A stretch of DNA of 55,335 nucleotides from Clostridia bacterium (GCA_900769475.1 CAAGGQ010000023.1:1-55335); one strand, 5' to 3'. Counted from the stretch's first letter, positions 42,605 to 53,006 are shown. A program made the numbers and translations. The notes: a model not told the origin generated them from the letters alone.

Positions 42605-43459
42605 ATGAAAACCAGAATTATTACGGCCATCGTTGCCATTTTGATCTTGCTGCCGGTTTTGATCTTTTCCAACACGTTGCTCCTTCCCATTGCCATGGCA
42701 ATTTGCTCCGTGGTTGCGATCTATGAAATGTCGGCCTGCATTGGTATAAAAAAAGAATGGGCATTCACAGTTCCCGTATACCTTATTGCCGCAGGAATGC
42801 CATTTTTGGTACGCTATTGCACCAATTCTCATACGGTGCGCCAAAGTGTCACTGCGCTTCTTTGCGTATCTCTCTTGTATTTCTTTGCTCTTATGACCTT
42901 TTCCCATGGAAAATACAAGCTGGCAGACGTGGCCGTTTGGGTCATGACCTCCCTGTACATCCTGGTGGGCTTTAACGCCATTCTTATGGTCCGCGACTAT
43001 GAAGACGCAGGAAAATTCGTTTACCTGATGATCTTTATCGGTGCTTGGGTCACCGATACCTTTGCTTATTTTTGCGGTATGCTCTTTGGAAAAGGGGGAA
43101 AGCACAAGCTGATCCCCGACGTTAGTCCCAAGAAAACCGTGGAGGGAAGCATTGGCGGCATCGTCTTTTGCATTCTTTCCATGCTGTTGTTCGGATGGAT
43201 CATTGAGCAGATCGACATCCAATGGAAGGCCGATTATCTGCTTCTTGCCCTTGCGGGATTGGTGATCTCGGTGGTTTCCCAGGTGGGAGATCTCTGTATG
43301 TCCTTCATTAAACGAACCTACGGAATTAAGGACTACGGCAAGCTATTTCCCGGACACGGCGGCGTGCTGGACCGTTTTGATTCGATCCTGGCGGTGGCGT
43401 CGATCCTGGCGGTGTTCTGCTCTTATTTCAATTTTTTTCAAGACATGATTCGTATTTGA
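42605..43459 (+). CDS. cdsA: Phosphatidate cytidylyltransferase
   Basis: Makes CDP-diacylglycerol for phospholipid synthesis in the membrane. 284 residues with about eight membrane helices. The family signature is in the C-terminal part (SFIKRTYGIKDYGKLFPGHGG then VLDRFDS, about 230-256), together with VSPKKTVEGSIGG. ATG 42605 with CGAAAGGATC upstream; a longer frame overlapping uppS is not real. Between uppS and dxr as in most Firmicutes. Confidence 0.96.
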   Translation: MKTRIITAIVAILILLPVLIFSNTLLLPIAMAICSVVAIYEMSACIGIKKEWAFTVPVYLIAAGMPFLVRYCTNSHTVRQSVTALLCVSLLYFFALMTFSHGKYKLADVAVWVMTSLYILVGFNAILMVRDYEDAGKFVYLMIFIGAWVTDTFAYFCGMLFGKGGKHKLIPDVSPKKTVEGSIGGIVFCILSMLLFGWIIEQIDIQWKADYLLLALAGLVISVVSQVGDLCMSFIKRTYGIKDYGKLFPGHGGVLDRFDSILAVASILAVFCSYFNFFQDMIRI

Positions 43460-43474
43460 GGATAGGAGATCAAA

Positions 43475-44650
43475 ATGAATTCTAATCTTTACCCGTCTAT
43501 GACCATTCTTGGCTCTACCGGTTCGGTGGGCGAGCAAGCTATCGACGTGGCAATGCAAAACAACATTCCCGTTAACGCCATTTGTGCCCAAAAGAACGTG
43601 GATCGAGTGGAAGAGCAGGCAAGACGCTTGAAAGTGAAGGCCTGTGCCATGGCAGATCCTGCGGCGGCAAAAGCGCTCAAGCTTCGACTTGCCGATACCT
43701 CCATTCGAGTGTACTCGGGAGAGGAGGGCATTTGCGAGATGATCGCCCAGCCCTATAATCAGCATGAGGTGGTGGTCAACTCCATCATTGGAGAGGCGGG
43801 ACTCAAACCGACGTTGCAAACTCTCTCGGCCGGGAAACGGTTGGCTCTGGCCAACAAGGAATCCCTGGTGTGTGCCGGGGCTTTCGTAATGGGTCTGGCA
43901 AAAGAGAAGGGGTTGGAGATTCTTCCGGTGGATAGCGAGCACAGCGCCATTTTTCAATGCTTGCGCTCCGGTGCAAGTAAGGAAATTAAGCGTATCCTCC
44001 TCACGGCCTCCGGCGGTCCCTTTTACGGCATGACGCGAGAGGAGCTTCAAAGCATTACCGTGGAGCGTGCTCTGGCCCATCCCACCTGGAACATGGGAGC
44101 CAAAATTACCATTGATAGCGCCACCTTGATGAACAAGGGCTTTGAGGTGATCGAAGCGGTACATCTGTTTGAGGTTCAGCCCTCTCAGATCGAGGTACTG
44201 GTGCACCGCGAGAGCATAATGCATTCTGCGGTGGAATATATTGATAACAGTATCATTGCTCAAATGTCTACCCCCGATATGCGTCTTTGCGTGCAGTATG
44301 CCCTAACGCATCCCCATCGCACCGCGGCGGTAATCCCGCCCTGCGATTTGACTGCTCTTGGCAAGCTGACCTTCCAAAAGCCCGATACCGATACGTTCAT
44401 TCTTTTAAGACTCGCCCTGGATGCCATTGCCGCAGGCGGTGCGGTTCCTGCCGTACTGAACGCTGCCAATGAGATTGCGGTGGATGCCTTCCTGCATCAT
44501 CGGTTGTCCTTCCTGGGCATTATGGAGGTGGTTTCCAAGACCGTGGAAGCCCTTCCCGACGCAAAACAAATCAACTCTGTTGAGGATATCTTCTCGTTTG
44601 ACCTGGCCGCAAGAGCCAAGGCAACCGAATTTTTGGCAATGGGAAAATGA
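43475..44650 (+). CDS. dxr: 1-deoxy-D-xylulose 5-phosphate reductoisomerase
   Basis: First committed step of the MEP isoprenoid pathway. 391 residues. NADPH motif ILGSTGSVGEQAIDV, then ANKESLVCAGAFV, VDSEHSAIFQCL, TASGGPFYGM, and the substrate/metal segment HPTWNMGAKITIDSATLMNK followed by GFEVIEAVHLF. RBS GGATAGGAG. Together with ispG in this operon it shows that the organism uses the MEP route. Confidence 0.97.
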   Translation: MNSNLYPSMTILGSTGSVGEQAIDVAMQNNIPVNAICAQKNVDRVEEQARRLKVKACAMADPAAAKALKLRLADTSIRVYSGEEGICEMIAQPYNQHEVVVNSIIGEAGLKPTLQTLSAGKRLALANKESLVCAGAFVMGLAKEKGLEILPVDSEHSAIFQCLRSGASKEIKRILLTASGGPFYGMTREELQSITVERALAHPTWNMGAKITIDSATLMNKGFEVIEAVHLFEVQPSQIEVLVHRESIMHSAVEYIDNSIIAQMSTPDMRLCVQYALTHPHRTAAVIPPCDLTALGKLTFQKPDTDTFILLRLALDAIAAGGAVPAVLNAANEIAVDAFLHHRLSFLGIMEVVSKTVEALPDAKQINSVEDIFSFDLAARAKATEFLAMGK

Positions 44651-44691
44651 TTGCCCTATGCCGATCATAAACGACGGAGGAACATGGTTTC

Positions 44692-46062
44692 ATGTATGTT
44701 ATTCTTGCAATTTTGATCTTTGGGTTCTTGATCTTCATTCATGAGCTGGGCCACTTTTTGGTGGCTCGCATGTGCGGAGTTCACGTGCTGGAATTTGCCA
44801 TTGGCATGGGACCCAAGATCCTTTCCAAAAAATCGAAAAAATCCGGCACCGTGTATTCCTTGCGGTTGTTCCCTCTGGGCGGCTTTGTAAGCATGCTGGG
44901 AGAAAACGGTATGGAAGCCGTGCAGGGAGAGAACGGGGAAGAGGAGAGTATCCTGATCAACCACTCCCCCTCCGAGGAAGAAGAGGATGCCTCTGAGGTA
45001 TCTGTAGAGGCCGCGATCGAGGATCCCCACTCCTACAGCAATCAAAGCGTTTGGAAACGCATTCTGATTTCGGTGGCGGGACCTGCCATGAATCTCCTTT
45101 TGGGATTGGTGCTGATGTTGATCTTCGTGGTGGCTTCGGCATCCCAAAGTCCCTTGGGCTCCAACCGAGTGGCTGCCTTCTACGTCACCTATTCGGCTAC
45201 GGAGGAGCATGGCGGACTCAAGCTCGGAGATTATATTGTGGGGATCGACAACACCCCGGTACAATCCTTTGCTCAACTCCGCGAGCACGTTACAAACGGA
45301 GAAACCACCGTCTTTTCTCTGGTCATTGCCAGAGAAGGGGAGGAGGGCACATTGATCCTCAATAACGTCTATTTGGATGCGGCGTTGTTGGATTCCTCCT
45401 TTGATTATTCCCGCAGCGAGCAATGCGGATTGCAGGTAGACGATCAGATCCTTAAGGTCAACAAAACCGCAGTTCACACCCAGAACGAGCTGTGGTATGA
45501 GGTAATGAACCAAGGCTACCGTCCCTTTTCCTTAACGGTGCTTCGAAACGGAGAAAAACTGGTACTGGAGAACGTGATCGTTCCCACCTTCGAGGACTCC
45601 GGCTCGGTCTTTGGGGACGTGGACTTCCAGGTATGGGCAGAAAAGCCCATGGAGGGTCATGAAACCATGCCCGGCGTTGGCGTTCTTCTCAAGCACACCT
45701 GGTTCCGCTCGGTATCCACTGTAAAAATGGTTTACGATTCTCTGGGAGGTCTGTTCTCCGGTCGCTTTGGCGTGGAGGCGGTTTCGGGTCCCGTAGGCAT
45801 CACCCAAACCATTTCGGACGTGGCCAAAACCGGCGTACTGAACATTCTATATTTGATCATTGTGATCTCCATCAACCTGGGAATCATGAATCTTCTTCCG
45901 GTTCCCGGATTGGACGGCGGCCATCTTCTGATCTATTTCATCGAAGTCATTCGCCGCAAGCCCATGAAAAAGGAGCTGGAGGGAATCATCAATTTTGTTG
46001 GACTGATCATTCTTTTAACCCTGGCAGTTCTCATTGCCATTAAGGACATTATCAACCTATGA
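44692..46062 (+). CDS. rseP: RseP-type site-2 membrane metalloprotease
   Basis: 456 residues. The zinc-protease motif HELGH lies at 17-21 in the first membrane helix, and the second motif NLLPVPGLDGGHLL near 402-414. Between them are a membrane segment (about 120-145) and two PDZ-like regions (about 155-215 and 235-290). An acidic insertion (EEEEDASEVSVEAA) follows the first region. It cuts membrane proteins such as anti-sigma factors or signal-peptide remnants. It overlaps ispG by four bases. RBS GGAGGAAC. Confidence 0.95.
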   Translation: MYVILAILIFGFLIFIHELGHFLVARMCGVHVLEFAIGMGPKILSKKSKKSGTVYSLRLFPLGGFVSMLGENGMEAVQGENGEEESILINHSPSEEEEDASEVSVEAAIEDPHSYSNQSVWKRILISVAGPAMNLLLGLVLMLIFVVASASQSPLGSNRVAAFYVTYSATEEHGGLKLGDYIVGIDNTPVQSFAQLREHVTNGETTVFSLVIAREGEEGTLILNNVYLDAALLDSSFDYSRSEQCGLQVDDQILKVNKTAVHTQNELWYEVMNQGYRPFSLTVLRNGEKLVLENVIVPTFEDSGSVFGDVDFQVWAEKPMEGHETMPGVGVLLKHTWFRSVSTVKMVYDSLGGLFSGRFGVEAVSGPVGITQTISDVAKTGVLNILYLIIVISINLGIMNLLPVPGLDGGHLLIYFIEVIRRKPMKKELEGIINFVGLIILLTLAVLIAIKDIINL

Positions 46063-47153
46063 TTTACAATACTATCAGACGAAAAAGCAAGGAAGTAACC
46101 CTTGGAAATCGCCGCATTGGCGGCACGGCTCCTCTGGCCATACAATCCATGACCAACACCGATACCCTAAACGCCACCGCAACGGTAGCACAGATCAAGG
46201 CGTTGGAGGCCAAGGGCTGTGATGTGGTTCGTATTTCGGTTCCCACCCTGGAGGCTGCAGACACCATTCTGGACATCAAGGAGGCGGGAATACAGATCCC
46301 CATCGTGGCCGACATTCACTTTGATTATAAAATTGCTCTGCGTTGTGCCGAGCTTGGCTTTGACAAGATTCGCATTAATCCCGGAAACATCGGGGATGAC
46401 GATCGAGTCAAAGCGGTGTGTGATGCCTGCCGTGTGCGCAACATTCCCATTCGCATTGGCGTGAACAGCGGATCTCTGGAGAAGCATATTCTTCAGCGTT
46501 ACGGCGCTCCTACCCCCGAAGCACTTTGCGAAAGCGCTCTTTATCACAGCGCTTTGCTGGAAAAATTTGATTTTTACGATACTGTAATCTCCATCAAGGC
46601 CTCCACCGTGGCCGATATGATCGAAGCCAATCGGCGCCTGGCCGAGGCTTGTCCCTATGCCCTCCACCTGGGTGTAACCGAAGCGGGCGGCGGCAATCGC
46701 GGACAGATCAAGAGTGCCATTGGTATTGGCGCCCTTCTGTGCGACGGCATCGGCGATACGCTCCGAGTTTCTCTTACCGACGATCCCGTGGAAGAGGTGG
46801 ACGCCGCCAAGCAGATCCTGCAGGCGCTGGAGATCGAGGGACAATGCGGTTTGGACATTGTCAGCTGTCCCACCTGCTCCCGTACCAAGATCCATCTTAT
46901 CCCCCTGGTAAAGCAATTTGAAGAGGCCATTCAAAGAGAACAGCTGACCGATGTTCCCCTCAAGGTGGCTCTCATGGGATGCGTGGTTAACGGTCCCGGA
47001 GAAGCGAGAGAAGCCGACGTGGGCATTGCCGGCGGCATTGGAGAGGCCGTTCTGTTCCGTCACGGCCAGATCGTGGAAAAGATCCCGGAGGACGCCATTA
47101 TTGAACGCTTGATCCGGGAAATCAAAATTCTTAAAGAAACTGTAGTGAAATGA
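46059..47153 (+). CDS. ispG: 4-hydroxy-3-methylbut-2-enyl diphosphate synthase
   Basis: Iron-sulfur enzyme of the MEP pathway (GcpE). 364 residues. N-terminal TIM-barrel motifs (IGGTAPLAIQSMTNTDT, VADIHFDYKIALRCAELG, KIRINPGNIG) and the C-terminal 4Fe-4S ligands in SCPTCSRTK and MGCVVNGPGEAREADVGIAG. Start (ATGA) overlaps the rseP stop. polC begins inside its last codon. The tight packing suggests fully coupled translation. Confidence 0.97.
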   Translation: MIYNTIRRKSKEVTLGNRRIGGTAPLAIQSMTNTDTLNATATVAQIKALEAKGCDVVRISVPTLEAADTILDIKEAGIQIPIVADIHFDYKIALRCAELGFDKIRINPGNIGDDDRVKAVCDACRVRNIPIRIGVNSGSLEKHILQRYGAPTPEALCESALYHSALLEKFDFYDTVISIKASTVADMIEANRRLAEACPYALHLGVTEAGGGNRGQIKSAIGIGALLCDGIGDTLRVSLTDDPVEEVDAAKQILQALEIEGQCGLDIVSCPTCSRTKIHLIPLVKQFEEAIQREQLTDVPLKVALMGCVVNGPGEAREADVGIAGGIGEAVLFRHGQIVEKIPEDAIIERLIREIKILKETVVK

Positions 47154-50100
47154 GTAAAACAATCTTACAAATTTTTCATCGCTATACCCCCGACGATACC
47201 GCCGCGGCGTTGTTACTTTCTGCTGATCCGGAGAGCATTAAGCTGCGCGCCGATAAGGAACAACGCATCGTGGAGCTGGAGGCAAGCTTTCCCGGGGTAA
47301 TCCCAAAGGAAACCTTGTACCGCATAGAGGAAGCGATTCGCGTGGCTTACGAGCTCTGTATGGTACGGATCTGTCCTCATTATCCAGCGAAATTGTTCAA
47401 CAAAGCCCAAATTCCCGATCTTCTGACCGAAACCAATCGGCGTGGAATCGTAGCCAACGGTTTTTTCAATCATTGCAATTACCGGTTGGAGAGCAACATA
47501 CTGGATATTGAGATCCCATTCTCCGAGAGCGGCGTTGATCTGATCTATGATGCGGAAACGCCTCAATTGATGGAACAGCTGATTCAATCGGAGTTTGGTA
47601 TTTCGGTGAAAGTGCAGATCCATCAGATGCAAAACGAAGATGATTTTTTGTTATATCAAAGCTCCGTGCGGGCGCAAATGCAGGATCTGGAGCGGGAGGC
47701 CGCTCAGGCAGAGGTGGAGTATCACCGCATGCAGCAGGCCGCGCCTGTGATCGAGCGTACCGAGCCGGTGGAGGAAAAGGAAATGCTTCCTCGTGCCGCC
47801 TCCATCTACGCGGACGATTTTACCCCCCAACTGGACAACGGTCGATGCAAGATTGGAAATACCACCTTTGATATTTCCGTTCCCGAATACGTTTACGGCG
47901 ATCCCTTTGAGATTACCCCTGTAGCCATTGCTTCCATTGAGCGCCCCCAAAAGAATATTGTTATTTTGGGCGAGGTATTCAATTTCCAAAAGGAAGAAAG
48001 CCGCTCGGAAGATAAATTCGACGTCACCTTTGATATTTACGATGGAAACGCATCCATTGAGCACCGTAGCTTTGGCCTGGATGCCGAAACCACCAGCACC
48101 ATTGCCGGGATCCTTGGAAACGGAAGCGTGGTTGCTCTTCGCGGCTATACCAAACGCATGACTCGCAAGGGAAAAATGGATCCCGATTTTACCTTCTTCT
48201 TTACCGACGTTGCCAAAATCTCTAAGGTAATTCGCAAGGATACCGCTCCCAAAAAGCGCGTGGAGCTTCATCTGCACACCACCATGTCTACTATGGATGC
48301 CCTCATCGCCCCCGAGGTTGCGGTGAAAACGGCCTTAAAATGGGGCCATCCCGCCGTGGCGATTACCGACCACGGAAACGTACAAGCCTACCCGGACGCC
48401 ATGCTGGCCTTGGAGAAGGCAGCGGGAGATGAGGATGCCTTCAAGGTGATCTACGGCATGGAAAGCTATTTCGTCAACAACACCGCCGGAGCCACTACGG
48501 GAAAATACGATCCCAATTTTGATGCCGAATGTGTTGTTTTTGACATTGAGACCACGGGTCTTTCGGTGCATAATTGCAAGATCACCGAGATCGGTGCTGT
48601 AAAGATCAAGGGTGGGGAAGTGCTGGAGCGATTCAACACCTTTGTGGATCCCGAGTGTCCTATTCCAGAGGAAATCGTAAAGCTGACCGGCATCACCGAC
48701 GATATGGTAGCCGGCGCGCCGAAGGTGAAGGAAGCTCTCACTGCGTTCTTCCAATTCATTGGAAATGATACCTGCAACCGAGGGCATCTTCCCATGATGA
48801 TCGCTCACAACGCCAACTTTGATATTGGCTTTATCCGTCATTTCGCAAAGCTTTCGGGACTGCCCTTCGAAAATCCTTACCTGGACACCGTGGCACTGTC
48901 CCGCTACATCAATCCCGAATTAAAAAAGCACACCCTGGATTCCATCGCCGAGTCCTACAAGCTGGGAGAGTTCAATCATCATCGCGCCTGCGATGACGCG
49001 GAAATGCTTGCAATGATCTATTTCTGCATGATCGAGCAGATGAAGAAAATGGATCTGCAGGATCTTAACGCCCTGGAAAAGGACATGGCCGAAAAGACCG
49101 ATCCCCTCAAGCTCAAGCCTTATCATCAGATCATCCTGGTGCGCAATCAAACAGGTCTGAAGAATCTGTATAAGCTGATCTCCAAAAGCTATCTGGACTA
49201 CTATAAGCGAGTTCCTCGAATCCCCAAAACGGTGCTGGAGCAGCATCGGGAGGGCTTGATCATCGGCTCGGCCTGCGAGGCGGGAGAGCTCTTCCGCGCG
49301 ATCTTGGAAAACCGTCCTGACAGCGAGATCGAGGAGATCGTCAACTTCTATGATTATCTGGAGATTCAACCCATTTGCAACAACCGCTTTTTGATTGCCG
49401 AGGGCTCTGTGGCCGATGACGAGGGCCTGCGAGAGTTGAACCGCCGCGTGGTAGCTCTGGGTGAACGCTACGGCAAGCCGGTATGTGCCACCTGTGATGC
49501 CCATTTTCTCAACAAGGAGGACGAGCTCTACCGCAAAATCCTTCTGGCGGGAATGAAGTTCAAGGATTACGACAAGGACGTTGGAATCTACTTCCGCACC
49601 ACCGAGGAAATGCTGGAAGAATTCGCCTACCTGGGTGAAGAAAAAGCATACGAAGTGGTAGTAACCAATACTAATTTGATCGCCGATCAGATTGAACGGG
49701 TTCGCCCCATTCCCAAGGGCTCCTACACGCCGGAAATGGAAGGTGCCGAGCAAGAGTTGCAGGACATGTGCTGGGAGCGCGCCAAGAGCATGTACGGCGA
49801 CCCTCTGCCGGAGCTGGTTTCAGCCCGTCTGGAAAAAGAATTGACTTCCATTATTAAAAACGGCTTTGCCGTGCTCTACCTGATTGCTCAGCGATTGGTA
49901 CACTACAGCGAGGAGCAGGGCTATCTGGTAGGCTCTAGAGGCTCGGTAGGCTCTTCCTTTGTTGCTACCATGGCGGGTATCTCCGAGGTGAATCCTCTGC
50001 CGCCCCACTATTACTGTCCCAATCCTGCCTGCAAGCACAACGAGTTCTTTACCGACGGCAGCGTGGGCTCAGGCTTTGATCTGCCCGATAAGAACTGCCC

Positions 50101-51607
50101 CAAGTGCGGGACCAAATACAAGGCCGACGGTCACGATATCATGTTCGAGACCTTCCTAGGCTTCTACGGCGACAAATCCCCCGATATTGACCTGAACTTT
50201 TCGGGCGATGTACAGGGAAGGGTGCACAAATATACCGAGGAGCTCTTTGGCGCGGGTCAAGTGTTCCGTGCGGGAACCCTTGGAACCCTGGCGGATAAGA
50301 CCGCGTTTGGCTACGTTGCAAAATACGTGGAGCAAAAGGGAATCAGCCTGCCCCGTGCGGAAATGAACCGTTTGGTGATGAACTGCGTAGGCGTAAAGAA
50401 AACCACCGGACAGCATCCCGGCGGTATCATCGTAGTTCCCCAAAATTATGAGGTATACGATTTTACCCCCGTACAGCATCCGGCCGACGACCCTAACTCG
50501 GATATCATCACCACCCACTTCGCGTTTTCATATCTTCACGATACCATTCTGAAGCTGGACGAGCTGGGACACGATATGCCTACCAAGTACAAGTGGCTGG
50601 AGATCTTTACCAACACCTCGGTGCTGGACGTGGCAATGAATGACCGTTCGGTTTACGATCTCTTTAAGTCCACCGAGCCCTTGGGGATCCGTCCCGAGGA
50701 TATTGAGGGCTGTACCATCGGTACCTACGGACTTCCTGAGCTGGGAACGCCCTTCATTCAACAGGTGCTTCTGGACGCAAAGCCCCAAAACTTTGCCGAC
50801 CTGCTGCAGATCTCTGGATTGACCCACGGAACCAACGTGTGGTTGGGAAATGCCCAGGATCTGATCAAGGAAGGAATTTGTGATATTTCCCGCGTGATTG
50901 GTACCCGTGACGGTATTATGCTGGACATGATTCGCTACGGTCTGGACAACGCCACCTCCTTTAAGATCATGGAGGCTGTACGTAAGGGAAAGGGCTTGAC
51001 GCCCGAATGGGAAGCCGATATGCGAGCACACAACGTACCCGAGTGGTACATTCTTTCCTGTAAAAAGATTAAATATTTGTTCCCCAAGGCCCATGCCGCA
51101 GCCTACGTTATGTCGGCCATCCGGCTGGCGTGGTACAAGGTTCATAAGCCGGTGGAATTCTACTGCACCATGTTTACTGTGGCGCCCAATGGCTTTGATG
51201 CACAGATCGTGCGCGGCGGAAAGGGCAATGTGGTAGCTGTAATGCGGGATATTCAAAAACGCGGCAAGGAAGCCTCTCCCAAGGAGCAGGCCAGCGTTAC
51301 CGTGCTCCAGCTGATCAACGAAGCCATGGCACGCGGCGTACGCTTCCTGCCCGTAGACCTGGAAAAATCCCATTCCTACGTATTCCAGCCTGAAAATGGT
51401 GGAATTCGTATGCCGTTCTCCTCCTTGCCGGGACTTGGCGAAAGTGCCGCCCAAAACATCATTCAGGCAAGAGATGCCGAGCCCTTCTTCTCGGTGGAGG
51501 ATCTCCAAATCCGCGCCAAACTCAGTAAGTCGGTCATCGATATTCTTCGTACCAACGGCGTATTGGATAACGTAAACGAAACCGACCAGTTGACCATGCG
51601 TTTTTAA
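47150..51607 (+). CDS. polC: DNA polymerase III alpha subunit, Gram-positive PolC type
   Basis: Main replicative polymerase. 1485 residues, slightly longer than Bacillus PolC (about 1437). An N-terminal domain and OB fold, PHP motif LHLHTTMSTMDA (about 373), an embedded 3'-5' exonuclease with FDIETTGLSVHNCKITEIGA (about 463), a zinc site (CPNPACKHNEF and CPKCGTKY, about 955-985), the catalytic palm with DKSPDIDLNFSGD (about 1010), and the GVKKTTGQHPGGIIVVP segment. ATGA overlap with ispG. Confidence 0.98.
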   Translation: MSKTILQIFHRYTPDDTAAALLLSADPESIKLRADKEQRIVELEASFPGVIPKETLYRIEEAIRVAYELCMVRICPHYPAKLFNKAQIPDLLTETNRRGIVANGFFNHCNYRLESNILDIEIPFSESGVDLIYDAETPQLMEQLIQSEFGISVKVQIHQMQNEDDFLLYQSSVRAQMQDLEREAAQAEVEYHRMQQAAPVIERTEPVEEKEMLPRAASIYADDFTPQLDNGRCKIGNTTFDISVPEYVYGDPFEITPVAIASIERPQKNIVILGEVFNFQKEESRSEDKFDVTFDIYDGNASIEHRSFGLDAETTSTIAGILGNGSVVALRGYTKRMTRKGKMDPDFTFFFTDVAKISKVIRKDTAPKKRVELHLHTTMSTMDALIAPEVAVKTALKWGHPAVAITDHGNVQAYPDAMLALEKAAGDEDAFKVIYGMESYFVNNTAGATTGKYDPNFDAECVVFDIETTGLSVHNCKITEIGAVKIKGGEVLERFNTFVDPECPIPEEIVKLTGITDDMVAGAPKVKEALTAFFQFIGNDTCNRGHLPMMIAHNANFDIGFIRHFAKLSGLPFENPYLDTVALSRYINPELKKHTLDSIAESYKLGEFNHHRACDDAEMLAMIYFCMIEQMKKMDLQDLNALEKDMAEKTDPLKLKPYHQIILVRNQTGLKNLYKLISKSYLDYYKRVPRIPKTVLEQHREGLIIGSACEAGELFRAILENRPDSEIEEIVNFYDYLEIQPICNNRFLIAEGSVADDEGLRELNRRVVALGERYGKPVCATCDAHFLNKEDELYRKILLAGMKFKDYDKDVGIYFRTTEEMLEEFAYLGEEKAYEVVVTNTNLIADQIERVRPIPKGSYTPEMEGAEQELQDMCWERAKSMYGDPLPELVSARLEKELTSIIKNGFAVLYLIAQRLVHYSEEQGYLVGSRGSVGSSFVATMAGISEVNPLPPHYYCPNPACKHNEFFTDGSVGSGFDLPDKNCPKCGTKYKADGHDIMFETFLGFYGDKSPDIDLNFSGDVQGRVHKYTEELFGAGQVFRAGTLGTLADKTAFGYVAKYVEQKGISLPRAEMNRLVMNCVGVKKTTGQHPGGIIVVPQNYEVYDFTPVQHPADDPNSDIITTHFAFSYLHDTILKLDELGHDMPTKYKWLEIFTNTSVLDVAMNDRSVYDLFKSTEPLGIRPEDIEGCTIGTYGLPELGTPFIQQVLLDAKPQNFADLLQISGLTHGTNVWLGNAQDLIKEGICDISRVIGTRDGIMLDMIRYGLDNATSFKIMEAVRKGKGLTPEWEADMRAHNVPEWYILSCKKIKYLFPKAHAAAYVMSAIRLAWYKVHKPVEFYCTMFTVAPNGFDAQIVRGGKGNVVAVMRDIQKRGKEASPKEQASVTVLQLINEAMARGVRFLPVDLEKSHSYVFQPENGGIRMPFSSLPGLGESAAQNIIQARDAEPFFSVEDLQIRAKLSKSVIDILRTNGVLDNVNETDQLTMRF

Positions 51608-51632
51608 TTTAATAGAAAGGAAAGTACCTGTT

Positions 51633-52307
51633 ATGAAAGTTGAACTGATTGCCTATACCCCCAATCCCATCCAGGCCATCGAGGCCGCCGCCTCTACGTG
51701 TTACGACAGTCAGCCTACGGGAAGTGGAAAGATTTTTCGTCATTGCTATAAGAGCGGACACCATAGCACCATGGAGTTTGCCGATTTTACCTTCCGCATT
51801 TCCGGTGTTAGCCGCGCGCTGACTCATCAGCTGGTTCGTCACCGTATGGCAAGCTATGCACAGCGCAGTCAGCGCTATTGCGTGGAGGACGGTTTTGAAT
51901 TCGTAACCCCCACCAGCATTTCCGGAAAGCCCGAGGCCAACCCCCTGTATCAATCTACCATTCAAAGCATCCAGGCAGCTTATGATCAGCTGATCGCCCT
52001 GGGCGTTCCCGCCGAGGATGCAAGAATGCTTCTTCCCAACGCCTGCGCATCGGTGATCTGCGTAAAAATGAATCTTCGTGAGCTGATCCATTTCTGCAAC
52101 GAGCGTCTTTGTGCCTGCGCACAATGGGAGATCCGCGCCATGACCCGCGCCATGGTAAAGGAGGTTTTGGCCATTGAGCCCGAGTTTGAACACATTCTGG
52201 TTCCCAAATGCGAGGCGCATTATCCTTATTGCTTCTGCACCGAGACCAAGCGTCGCAGCTGCGGCAGACACCCGGTGATCAGTGATGTGATCAAAGAAAA
52301 AGAATAA
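51633..52307 (+). CDS. thyX: Flavin-dependent thymidylate synthase
   Basis: Makes dTMP from dUMP with FAD and methylene-tetrahydrofolate. 224 residues. The ThyX motif RHRMASYAQRSQRY lies at 69-82, with the upstream HHSTMEFADFTFRISGVSRA and the downstream NLRELIHFCNERLC. RBS GAAAGGAAAG. 25 bases after polC, so probably the last gene of the unit. No ThyA is visible in the window. Confidence 0.97.
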   Translation: MKVELIAYTPNPIQAIEAAASTCYDSQPTGSGKIFRHCYKSGHHSTMEFADFTFRISGVSRALTHQLVRHRMASYAQRSQRYCVEDGFEFVTPTSISGKPEANPLYQSTIQSIQAAYDQLIALGVPAEDARMLLPNACASVICVKMNLRELIHFCNERLCACAQWEIRAMTRAMVKEVLAIEPEFEHILVPKCEAHYPYCFCTETKRRSCGRHPVISDVIKEKE

Positions 52308-52311
52308 ACAA

Positions 52312-52347
52312 CAAGAGGGAGGAACCTTTGTAGGTTTCTCCCTCTTG
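52312..52347. terminator. Hairpin terminator between thyX and the convergent gene
   Basis: Arms CAAGAGGGAGGAACC (52312-52326) and GGTTTCTCCCTCTTG (52333-52347), 15 bp with one wobble. No clean T-run on the plus strand, but T-rich sequence follows on the minus strand; it probably serves both genes. Confidence 0.82.
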
Positions 52348-52361
52348 CTATAAAATTGAAA

Positions 52362-52787
52362 TCACTTCAAGTTTGCGATCACACGGTCGATCCAAGCAAA
52401 GATCGCTGTCTTTTCGTCGTCCTTCAGGGAACCGCCAATGATGGGCAGACCACCCTTGATGTACAGAACCTCATCGATTACGTTGGTTCCGGCTTCACCC
52501 AGGATCTCCTTCAGCTTGTTCGCAGCGGCAACGTCACCGTCGATCATCAGAGCAACGTTTTGAGCACGAGCCTTGGTCAACTCACGGCAGAACAGACGAA
52601 CAGCATCGCTCACATCACCCTTTGCGGAAACGATAAGAACCACAATGCGCTCCTTATCGCAGGAGTACGCAGGGGGAATCACGTCCACGGAGTTGAATGC
52701 CAGCTCATATTGTGCCTTGATGGTGTTTGCAATGTTGTTGATCTTACGCTTGCCGGAAGCGTACAGAATTCTCATTTTAATAGCCAT
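52362..52787 (-). CDS. Hypothetical protein, 141 aa, flavodoxin-like look
   Basis: No membrane segment. MRILYASGKRKINNIANTIK at the N-terminus and alternating beta strands and helices (ERIVVLIVSAKGD, NVALMIDGD, EVLYIKGGLPIIGGSL) resemble a flavodoxin-like or Rossmann-like layer fold, but the phosphate-binding loop TxTGxT is absent, so I do not assign a cofactor. The start at ATG 52787 is set by TTGGAGGG; a second ATG at 52775 is also possible. Alone between thyX and the decayed sigma gene; a TATAAT box lies upstream on its strand but without a clear -35. Confidence 0.75.
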   Translation of the reverse strand: MAIKMRILYASGKRKINNIANTIKAQYELAFNSVDVIPPAYSCDKERIVVLIVSAKGDVSDAVRLFCRELTKARAQNVALMIDGDVAAANKLKEILGEAGTNVIDEVLYIKGGLPIIGGSLKDDEKTAIFAWIDRVIANLK

Positions 52788-52976
52788 TTTACCCTCCAAA
52801 ATTAAGCATATAGCTTTGTTACCTATTATTATACCACATTTTATAAGAATTGGGTATCATTTTTTGAAAAAAAGAGAGGGAAATTGTAAATATTTTATAA
52901 AGATACCAAAAGGGAAGTGGAAAAGAAGAAAATAGGGAAGTGAAAAACAAAAAGAGACTTCCCTTTTCTTGATTTT

Positions 52977-53006
52977 GAACCTTTTCGATATTTTTTTCGA
53001 CATAAT
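52977..53006 (+). promoter_or_regulatory. Possible ECF-sigma-type promoter before the sigma remnant
   Basis: GAACCTT (52977-52983) and CGACATAAT (52998-53006), separated by 14 bases, look like the GAAC...CGAC pattern of ECF sigma-factor promoters, which are usually self-controlled. Upstream, GGGAAGT/ACTTCCC (about 52935-52965) may be a terminator. The assignment is tentative. Confidence 0.35.
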